Assembly (NCBI RefSeq): GCF_900215375.1
Contig: NZ_OBEF01000002.1
Coordinates: 1 to 64,000, forward strand
DNA length: 64,000 nt
Source of the DNA: Enterobacter sp. CC120223-11
Lineage (GTDB): Bacteria > Pseudomonadota > Gammaproteobacteria > Enterobacterales > Enterobacteriaceae
Direction: 5' to 3'
Position 1 is the stretch's first letter. The number at the start of each line of letters is the position of its first letter. The translations under genes were made by a program, and so were the position numbers. The notes beneath the pieces are model-generated. The model was not told the DNA's origin. It was given only the letters and a program-made list of their open reading frames with translations, and did not search any database. Shown here piece by piece: positions 57,684 to 64,000 of this stretch.

Positions 57684-60600
57684 CTATTGTTTTTTATCTC
57701 TAATGCATTTAAGCAGCATCATTAATTCGCCCGATACGCTGATATCCAGATAAGGTTCAGCAATGATTAATATTGAGGCAACTTTCTCTAATCCTGAATA
57801 CTCACTGCCAAGACAAGCCCTTTCAATTTGAGTCGCTGAAATCCTTGGTGCGCTGAACAGGAACTTCTGCTGCTGAGAAGCAAAAAGCCATCGTTTTACA
57901 AGCAACGCTTCCAGTGCTGTCTCCGTGTAGTTCTTCACCAGCCTTGACACCTCTAATAACCGGCATGAATTTTTCCATAGCTGAACAGGTGTTAACGAAT
58001 TGCTCTGTAATGCCAGCAGTGCAGATGCTGCCTGTTGGTATATGTTATTCCCAGGCATTTCTCCATGCAAAACAGCAATAAGCCCTTTGAAGTCCGCAGA
58101 AGGTTCAGCGATATGCTCAAGTGCATCGCGCCATGAATTTAAAAGCGAAGGCAACACAGAGCTTTCCGAAAAACTTGTTATACAGGCGGCAAGCACTATT
58201 TGGCTATTTAACACCCATGATGCTTCATCCTTCCAGTAATCCCCTGGAACTGGAGGTATCTCCCCAACCTCATGGGTGTCAATATTATTTTGTTCAACGG
58301 TTTTCATGTAGGACATACCTTCATGCACCCCGATAAGAGTTGGAATCAATTTATCAAATGTTTTTTCTCTGAATAGTAACTCCAGCGCCAACATCCGACC
58401 GTAAAGTACCGAATTTAATGGCATCCTTCCTTTTGTTGCCATATGAGCACGTTTAGTAATTTTATCTCCCAAGGATAAAAAATCCTCGGTCGCTGCCAAC
58501 AATCCCCACGAACCACTAATATCAATGAGTCGGTGATCAATAATTTTTTCATGGGGTTCCTGATTGCTGCACATCCCTGGCAGGGGCACTACTAAGTCAT
58601 GTTCAGAATATCCTATCGTTTCAAAATGAACCCATGCGATACAGTGCCTAACCGTGGCATGTAAGTGGTGGGCTCGTATATCATCCTTGGTTTCAATAGA
58701 CGGCAGACAGTCCAACACGTCAGAAAAGAGAAGCAGAGATTCTTTTTTCTTATCTGAACGCCATAAGGAAACAGCAGCATCTGCCATCAAACCAACTCTT
58801 ATTCTTATTTGTATCTTTGATTTCCCGGTAATTTCCGCACCTTTTTGGAAAAAAACGGCTGACTTTGACCAGTCGTTCAATTTAGCAAAAGCAATGCCCA
58901 TATACCGGCAGGCAAAGACATAATCCACATTACCAAAATCAGGCAAGAGCAAGGCTTTCTGGAAAGAGTGTATCGCATCTGAATAACGCTCTGCATGAAA
59001 CAGTACCTTGGCACGCTGGTTGCTCAAAGTTGCATCATCTTTAAATTCCTTATCCGCTTTGTCCAGCACAGATAAAGCTTCATCGACTGAGTGCTCATAT
59101 TCATCATAAATGACTGAAATATTGGACAAACAAGCTTTATAGAGTCTTCTCGCCCCCCACTCGCGGGCTTTTGTTTCTGTAAGTCGGAGTATATGCAGCG
59201 CTTTCTGAATGTCCAGTGAACTGCCTTTTTCTTCTTTCCAGCAAGATTGGTTAATTAAAACATTCGAAAAATCAGTATCAATGTCACAAACAGCAAGCAG
59301 CCTATTTCTTTTATCTTCCTCAAGGAGGTCAAGCGAAGTAATAAGCTCAAGGAGATCATCTAGCCCATTTATTCTAACTGCCTGATGAGAAAACAGAAGT
59401 GTTACCGGATCGTTTGTATCAATAGAATATTCTCCGGGATAAGGAGAAAAAGACACATTATCTACGACACCACTGTCCAGGGCATCCATCATAGAACTTA
59501 GTAATCTGACCACAGTTAATGACGGAATATGTACACTTATATTAGCTAATATATTGCCATAGGCCATTAAGGTTGAGAGATTCTTCTGCTCTTCAGGCGT
59601 AATTGAAGCAACGATTCCTTCTATTTTAAGAATACTCGTCAATACCTTCGCTTCTTGTGACGAAGACACAAGAAGCTTGAATTGAAGTAAACGAAGTAGC
59701 AATTCAGGCATTGCTTCATCATCAATAATTGTTTGGCCCGGATTCAAGGCTACCTCTGCAAACCAGGACATTGAATCACGAAGGTAACTCAAATGTTTAT
59801 CGCTCTCTCGAATAAGCTGACTCGCTAGAGAAATAAGTATCGTTTTTTCTTTCGCCAAGAATGCGTGCAGGAATGCATTCGCCACATCGTACTGGTTGAG
59901 TTCTTTTTCATTAACAATACTGTGCGCAATTTTTATATGGACGGCGTTAATCTCGTCTTCAGGCAAAGTATCGTTGGCTGCTCCGGCCAACAACGGGGAT
60001 ACTCGGTAAAGGTCGCTACCTTCCTTTTCAATCCAGGGACCGACGAGTGTATCAAAAATCTCACCAGGCAATCGAATGGGAGGCGGTGCTCCCGCAATGG
60101 TGGTAACAATATTACGCCGGAAAGATCCTGAAACGAGACTAAGCCTATAAGCCAAAACCCTGGCAGCATCAGAAGGGAACTCCCTGACAAGACGGCTGCG
60201 GGCTTCTTCTTTTATACGCTCTACATCCTCAGGTCGTAAGATGTCATCAATCGTTGTAGACCACCCTCGACTGCTTAATGTTCTGACCCTGGCGTGCACT
60301 AGTTGTGGGTGTCCTCGGGTGGAGTAATAAATCCCCCGCCCAGTTTGAGAAATTTTTTTCGGATCATGGAGCCCGTGTATTTTAATTAACGCTCCAATCT
60401 CCTGCTCGTCAAAATAGGGAATGGCTTGCTCGCTCTCCTGAGAAAGCCACAACTTAGGGAACAACGGCAGGGGAGGCGGTTTCTGGCCTGTTACAATAAC
60501 CCTGCCTTTATTTTGCACCACGGTGAAAATCAGCGTGATAAGTTCACTTTCAAAGTCTGCAATGCCACTCAAATCCAGATCGTCTAGCACCAACTGAATC

Positions 60601-61694
60601 GGCAGGTCCGATGCATTGACTTCTATTGCTGCGCGAGAAAGCATTTCCCTGATTTGATCATTGGGCCGTCCCCGGAAACTTCCCCACCCCCAACGGCCAC
60701 CCATTTTGTCAGAAAGCAATGCTGCAAGGTTTGTTTTACCCGTTCCGCTACTGCCGTGTAAAAAAAGCACTTGAGAAGACAAAAGCTGTCGTTCTAACTT
60801 TTCGACAAGGACAGTTCGACGCACGGCACCGTCCACAACCGGCAGTGGCATCCCAATCGTAGGTGCGCGCGCAAGCAGTTTTGCTCTTTCACTAACTTCT
60901 GAAATATCCATGAACTGCTGCAGGCTGCTGTTCCTCCGCAAGCCATCCAGCTCATTTTTAGGAATAGATTCCATGGTGGCCGACTCGAATGCATCCCAAA
61001 AATCTGTTTGAAAAAGTGGCTTTGAACCTTTTGTAGAAAGTAAATCTGCGACGTGTTTAAGGAGATGCGGTAACGCTTTACGTGAATAATGCGTATTAAT
61101 ACCGAGTTTTGAACCATGCAATTTGAGCTTATCTTCAATGACCAGCTGCAAAGCATCTTTTTTCTTATTTCCCAAATCCCACTCAATTCTATTGATGAAT
61201 TTGTGGTAGAGAAGATCCACGGTCGCAGACTTCACGAATTCCATAAGTGCGGGGTTCAGCGGGAGCGTTAAAAGAAATGAACGCAATCGCTCAACCTGCT
61301 CAGTGTTTGGCTGGCACTTCTTCCAGTATTCAAGTCCTTTTTGATTTTTCCCAAAGGGGGCGCCTTTTTCATCGGCTGCTGAGGCTGTCGTTAAAAACCG
61401 CAAGGTAACATTGTGATGGGGATTGTTCTGCTGCAAAGACCAGAAGTTATTAAGCGTCTCGACAATTTCAGGAGAACGCAGTGTTAGATTGCTGGATAAA
61501 TCTTTGACTTGAGTACCAATGACGGACTGCCCTGAACAGATATCAAAGTCTTCAGCGCATTCAAGGAACAAAATTTCACTTTCATTGAGATTGATCCATG
61601 CAAGGACACTCTGATAAATCTGGTAAACGTATCCGCGAATACTGTCGGTAGCATCGCGCTTTGCATCTGTTTTATGGCTTGGCGTCGCAGTCAT
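57684..61694 (-). CDS. Nuclease-STAND NTPase, Avs-like putative anti-phage protein
   Basis: A 1336-residue protein in three parts. Residues about 15-200 look like a PD-(D/E)xK nuclease of the Cap4/DUF4297/Mrr type: RGYVYQIYQSV, LFLECAEDFDI (Glu45, Asp49, Asp51) and TQVKD (Gln62, Lys64). Residues about 285-560 are a STAND P-loop NTPase with Walker A HGSSGTGKTN (314-321), Walker B LVLDDLD (368-373) and VTGQK as a likely sensor. The remaining 750 residues are helical, with TPR-like segments (DYVFACRYMGIAFAKLNDWSKSA). The order effector, STAND, repeat sensor is that of Avs-type defence proteins, which detect a phage protein and then cut DNA. The ATG at 61694 has only a weak GGTG site. The gene is visibly richer in A and T than its surroundings and lies between two halves of a broken DUF4942 gene. 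Confidence 0.75.
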   Translation of the reverse strand: MTATPSHKTDAKRDATDSIRGYVYQIYQSVLAWINLNESEILFLECAEDFDICSGQSVIGTQVKDLSSNLTLRSPEIVETLNNFWSLQQNNPHHNVTLRFLTTASAADEKGAPFGKNQKGLEYWKKCQPNTEQVERLRSFLLTLPLNPALMEFVKSATVDLLYHKFINRIEWDLGNKKKDALQLVIEDKLKLHGSKLGINTHYSRKALPHLLKHVADLLSTKGSKPLFQTDFWDAFESATMESIPKNELDGLRRNSSLQQFMDISEVSERAKLLARAPTIGMPLPVVDGAVRRTVLVEKLERQLLSSQVLFLHGSSGTGKTNLAALLSDKMGGRWGWGSFRGRPNDQIREMLSRAAIEVNASDLPIQLVLDDLDLSGIADFESELITLIFTVVQNKGRVIVTGQKPPPLPLFPKLWLSQESEQAIPYFDEQEIGALIKIHGLHDPKKISQTGRGIYYSTRGHPQLVHARVRTLSSRGWSTTIDDILRPEDVERIKEEARSRLVREFPSDAARVLAYRLSLVSGSFRRNIVTTIAGAPPPIRLPGEIFDTLVGPWIEKEGSDLYRVSPLLAGAANDTLPEDEINAVHIKIAHSIVNEKELNQYDVANAFLHAFLAKEKTILISLASQLIRESDKHLSYLRDSMSWFAEVALNPGQTIIDDEAMPELLLRLLQFKLLVSSSQEAKVLTSILKIEGIVASITPEEQKNLSTLMAYGNILANISVHIPSLTVVRLLSSMMDALDSGVVDNVSFSPYPGEYSIDTNDPVTLLFSHQAVRINGLDDLLELITSLDLLEEDKRNRLLAVCDIDTDFSNVLINQSCWKEEKGSSLDIQKALHILRLTETKAREWGARRLYKACLSNISVIYDEYEHSVDEALSVLDKADKEFKDDATLSNQRAKVLFHAERYSDAIHSFQKALLLPDFGNVDYVFACRYMGIAFAKLNDWSKSAVFFQKGAEITGKSKIQIRIRVGLMADAAVSLWRSDKKKESLLLFSDVLDCLPSIETKDDIRAHHLHATVRHCIAWVHFETIGYSEHDLVVPLPGMCSNQEPHEKIIDHRLIDISGSWGLLAATEDFLSLGDKITKRAHMATKGRMPLNSVLYGRMLALELLFREKTFDKLIPTLIGVHEGMSYMKTVEQNNIDTHEVGEIPPVPGDYWKDEASWVLNSQIVLAACITSFSESSVLPSLLNSWRDALEHIAEPSADFKGLIAVLHGEMPGNNIYQQAASALLALQSNSLTPVQLWKNSCRLLEVSRLVKNYTETALEALLVKRWLFASQQQKFLFSAPRISATQIERACLGSEYSGLEKVASILIIAEPYLDISVSGELMMLLKCIRDKKQ

Positions 61695-62315
61695 TTAGGC
61701 ACCATCAATTATCCCTATACCAAAAGTATACCTCAGCTGATTGTGCAATTCTTCTTGTTAGTCATCGACTTCTTCAGGCTGAGACAAAGCTATAAAGCTT
61801 CACAACCATCGATTCAGAATAATAAGGATATCCACCTGCGCGCATTATTCGGTGCCCGCGCTCCTATTGGGTCCCGTTCAAGATTTCGGTTCCTCTCAGC
61901 AGAGGCCGGTACGCTCATCAGGGCGATCATGCCGGATTTCTTCATCAAATCACGTCAGATGCTACAGTCAAGATTGCAGATGATAACTTTCATGGCGATA
62001 TGTTCTTTCTCAAGCAACCAGCAGCCGCAGCGGAAACCATCGCGCATTGCCCAGTTCTACGTGGTTTGCCCGCCAATACTCCCGGTTAGCGCAGAGATAT
62101 CTGCAAGTTGGTGGGTCATCGTCCTGATTTGTTCCAGTACGGCATTGCACTCGGCAACGATGCGTTCCATGTTGGTGGAGCTGATAAGCTCGGTATGGCC
62201 CGTCAGTACGCCGGATTCTGTGCAAGTTAATGGTTCAGATATGTTTCTTTCCTTTATATAAATGCAAACGCCAGCCGGGTAAGGGCTGGCGCTTATGCAG
62301 TTTGGTTTGATGGAG
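61695..62315. other. Region between the NTPase gene and DUF957
   Basis: These 620 bases hold no intact gene. The right half is the 5' remnant of DUF4942 on the minus strand (next entry). The left 160 bases should carry the promoter of the NTPase gene, but I cannot place it with confidence. The plus-strand frame 61674-62261 is judged to be non-coding. Confidence 0.65.
61860..62210 (-). pseudogene. DUF4942 gene, 5' remnant with in-frame stops
   Basis: The minus strand encodes TELISSTNMERIVAE, TMTHQLADISALTGSIGGQT, a TAG stop near 62060, then in the same frame NWAMRDGFRCGCWLLEKEHI, a TGA where the family has Trp, and RDLMKKSGMIALM. This is the N-terminal third of DUF4942 proteins. Homology fades near 61.86 kb. 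It lies directly after DUF957, the usual place of DUF4942 in this module, so the gene has been broken and has decayed. Confidence 0.75.
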
Positions 62316-62519
62316 CTATGATTTATTGGCGTTGTGCAGGAGCTGAAGACGGCGGAGATCCCGGACATCGTTCCTTGCCTGCTGAATCCAGGGTAAGAGT
62401 GTGGCGGAGTCGGTTTTGTCTTCGTCGTTGTCGAAGATGAGTTCTGTTTCGCACTCGATATTGTCCTGCAGCCAGTCGATAAGAATATCCAGCACCGCTT
62501 CGGCAGTGAGTGTCAACAT
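62316..62519 (-). CDS. DUF957 family protein of CP4-type island
   Basis: A 67-residue acidic protein with EAVLDILIDWLQDNIECETE and IFDNDEDKTDSATLL, the hallmark of DUF957. The family is found next to yeeUV-type toxin-antitoxin genes and DUF4942; function unknown. It lies 29 bases downstream of the DUF5983 gene on the same strand. Confidence 0.78.
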   Translation of the reverse strand: MLTLTAEAVLDILIDWLQDNIECETELIFDNDEDKTDSATLLPWIQQARNDVRDLRRLQLLHNANKS

Positions 62520-62548
62520 GGGGTTGCCTGTGATAATGAAGAGAAGAT

Positions 62549-63040
62549 TTACCAGTCGAAGATCTCAAAGCCCGGCAGCAGTTCACCAAAGGTATCGAGG
62601 TGAATGATCCCCAGCTGGTAGCGACGCATCAGGGTGAGAATCAACCGGCGAGCAGCTTTTGACAGCCCGCGCCGTTTCAGTTGCAGAACCGGAAAAGCCC
62701 ACGCATCCAGACGGATGAGATAACCCGAGCCTGTGTAGCCCACCCACTCCGAATCATCAAAGTCCAGCACCTGTCGTGATAGCCGGTGCAGCAGATCGTT
62801 GTCTTCCCGCGTTATATGCGCGGTACTGCATCGAATGCCGTTATACCGGCAGCTTATTGGTAACGGATCTTCAATTAACAGCTTTCCGGGTTCGTCAGCT
62901 ATGCGCAGCGAATAGCCGTTATCGCAGACCACATCAATCAGTTCAGCAAGTTCAATGCCGTCAACCTCAACGGCAATTCTCCCCATATTCAGCGCCAGTA
63001 CGTTGATACTGTTGGCTTCCACGTTGAGTGAGAGTTTCAT
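62549..63040 (-). CDS. DUF5983 family protein
   Basis: A 163-residue protein. NSINVLALNMGRIAVEVDGI, GIRCSTAHIT and the C-terminal LPGFEIFDW are typical of DUF5983, a family that follows the cbtA toxin in CP4-like islands. No enzymatic motif is visible. The ATG overlaps the cbtA stop by four bases, so its synthesis is coupled to the toxin; a modulating role is possible but unproven. Confidence 0.78.
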   Translation of the reverse strand: MKLSLNVEANSINVLALNMGRIAVEVDGIELAELIDVVCDNGYSLRIADEPGKLLIEDPLPISCRYNGIRCSTAHITREDNDLLHRLSRQVLDFDDSEWVGYTGSGYLIRLDAWAFPVLQLKRRGLSKAARRLILTLMRRYQLGIIHLDTFGELLPGFEIFDW

Positions 63041-63414
63041 GGGCGCTCCTGTCGGTGATTACCACGAGTGATATTGCTGATGGTTTTATAACCCTGACGT
63101 TGCATTAGCCCAGTGGCGCGACGGGCGCGAAGTATGTCGATACTGCTGATAAGCGGTGACTGCTGGTCCACAGTAAAGCCCCGTCGGTCGGTGCGTACCA
63201 GGTCATACTTTTCGACGATAAAGTTCACGGCATCACAGAGTGAGATACCCGCGTCGATGTGCTCCTGAATCACGCCATCGTTACTGAACGGTGTATCGTT
63301 CAGGGTCAGACCATAGTGGCGGTCCAGCAGATGCATTAGTAACATTTGCCAGACGGCTACAGGTGATGGACAAGAGTCAGCCGCCCTTGTCGGGTGTGAA
63401 TGTTGAGTTTGCAT
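63037..63414 (-). CDS. cbtA: Type IV toxin CbtA (YeeV family)
   Basis: A 125-residue toxin close to E. coli CbtA, YkfI and YpjF. These bind FtsZ and MreB and block their polymerisation, so cells round up. SPVAVWQMLLMHLLDRHYGL, LNDTPFSND, AGISLCDAVNFIVEKYDLVR and SIDILRARRATGLM are conserved. It lies 70 bases downstream of the antitoxin gene. Length (E. coli 124) and all blocks are intact, so it is probably functional. Confidence 0.9.
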   Translation of the reverse strand: MQTQHSHPTRAADSCPSPVAVWQMLLMHLLDRHYGLTLNDTPFSNDGVIQEHIDAGISLCDAVNFIVEKYDLVRTDRRGFTVDQQSPLISSIDILRARRATGLMQRQGYKTISNITRGNHRQERP

Positions 63415-63483
63415 GATGTTCTCTTTCTGAGGTTAAACGAGGGAAAGCGAGAGGATTGCTGCGTATTGCGGAGGGCCTTATTG

Positions 63484-63858
63484 TTATGCTTTCGGCGGTT
63501 CTCCCGGATAAATTGCGAGATAAACGTAGCCATGCGAACTGAGTGTATCGGCATCACACACCAGGCCATTGTGATACAACGTGACGCAGTGCTGGCGGCG
63601 TGGATTCAGCTCACCGGAGACTAGCATCAGCTCAAGTTCTTTGAGCATCAGCGGGAACGCCTGGTTTAGCTGGCGTAAATGCGCATCGCTGAATTTACCC
63701 GCAATACTGGTGCGGTCGGCAAGGTAGTGCAGGCGGTTACCCTCCTGGACGAGGCGTGCGCCAAACAGCGGAGCGATGGGACGATTCATGCCCCACCAGG
63801 GGGAAGTGCTATCGTGCGGAGTTACCGCTTTGGTTGAGGTATTTCTGGTTTCTGACAT
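63484..63858 (-). CDS. cbeA: Type IV antitoxin CbeA (YeeU family)
   Basis: A 124-residue antitoxin that in E. coli stabilises FtsZ and MreB filaments instead of binding the toxin. FGARLVQEGNRLHYLADR, FPLMLKELELMLVSGELNPR and GYVYLAIYP are conserved. AAGGAG lies ahead of the ATG. It precedes cbtA in the same transcript. Confidence 0.9.
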   Translation of the reverse strand: MSETRNTSTKAVTPHDSTSPWWGMNRPIAPLFGARLVQEGNRLHYLADRTSIAGKFSDAHLRQLNQAFPLMLKELELMLVSGELNPRRQHCVTLYHNGLVCDADTLSSHGYVYLAIYPGEPPKA

Positions 63859-63889
63859 TTAAGTACTCCTTAAAAGTAACGGAGAGGGA

Positions 63890-64000
63890 CTAATTCAACG
63901 TGACGCTGCGCAATACCACATACGGGCCATGACGGTCCTGACGGCGTTCAGCGAAGACGGCCAGTACGCCGCTGATATCCTGCACTTCACGACCCGCGTA
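63890..64000 (-). CDS. DUF987 (YeeT-like) protein, C-terminal part
   Basis: The minus strand from the window edge encodes YAGREVQDISGVLAVFAERR followed by a short block ending VLRSVTLN and a TAG stop. This matches the C-terminal half of YeeT/DUF987, the gene that precedes cbeA in E. coli islands. The start lies beyond the window. Function unknown. Confidence 0.85.
   Translation of the reverse strand, partial: YAGREVQDISGVLAVFAERRQDRHGPYVVLRSVTLN

Noticed and set aside
61674..62261. 195-codon plus-strand frame after the STAND gene
   Set aside because: It runs opposite the DUF4942 remnant, has an implausible composition and no ribosome binding site; the minus strand shows real homology.

Overview
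The window is a chromosomal segment of an Enterobacteriaceae bacterium of the Enterobacter cloacae complex or a close relative (Lelliottia, Leclercia, Kosakonia). The gene order follows the E. coli K-12 backbone from the end of the rrnH operon to thrW: aspU, dkgB, yafC, yafD, yafE, mltD, gloB, yafS, rnhA, dnaQ, aspV, then yafV, fadE, gmhA, yafJ, yafK, dinB, pepD, gpt, frsA, crl, phoE, proBA and thrW. Most of these proteins are nearly identical to the E. coli ones as I remember them. Inserted between them are blocks that E. coli K-12 lacks at this locus. No database search was possible, so names rest on recognised sequence, motifs and gene order.

Region by region: 1-440 holds the 23S tail, 5S rRNA and tRNA-Asp. 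0.5-9.8 kb is backbone, with an extra MFS transporter gene divergent from yafC. 10.0-15.0 kb holds a MASE1 sensor-like membrane protein translationally coupled to a 669-residue three-part fusion (HdeD-like membrane domain, apparent permuted NlpC/P60-like His/Cys domain, signal-like helix, MipA/OmpV outer-membrane barrel), then an MFS transporter and a YgaP-type rhodanese. 15.1-27.3 kb is a purine/allantoin catabolic (hpx) cluster: hpxC, hpxSAB, hpxWXYZ, hpxU, hpxJ, an allantoate amidohydrolase fused to OHCU decarboxylase, and HIU hydrolase. Three of its intergenic regions carry -24/-12 elements typical of sigma-54 promoters, which fits use of ureides as nitrogen sources. 27.7-35.3 kb is an alpha-glucoside (palatinose/trehalulose type) ABC importer with two GH13 glucosidases. 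41.2-47.6 kb is the complete Na+-pumping NADH:quinone reductase operon nqrABCDEF-nqrM, with apbE absent.

From thrW (56.9 kb) to the end is a genomic island of CP4 type. It carries the type IV toxin-antitoxin pair cbeA/cbtA with its usual companions (a DUF987 fragment at the window edge, DUF5983, DUF957). The DUF4942 gene that normally ends this module is broken into two remnants, and between them lies a 4-kb gene for a 1336-residue protein: N-terminal PD-(D/E)xK-like nuclease domain, STAND-type NTPase, helical repeat C-terminus. This is the architecture of an Avs-like anti-phage sensor/effector. No integrase is visible in the window.

A family of CCCTCTCCC/GGGAGAGGG repeats fills three intergenic regions around the hpx and alpha-glucoside clusters, once as a tandem array of about 63-bp units. 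The strongest candidates for new biology are the inner-membrane/outer-membrane barrel fusion with its MASE1 partner, and the nuclease-STAND protein that interrupts DUF4942. The hpxK-OHCU decarboxylase fusion and the sigma-54 elements of the hpx cluster are further points of interest.
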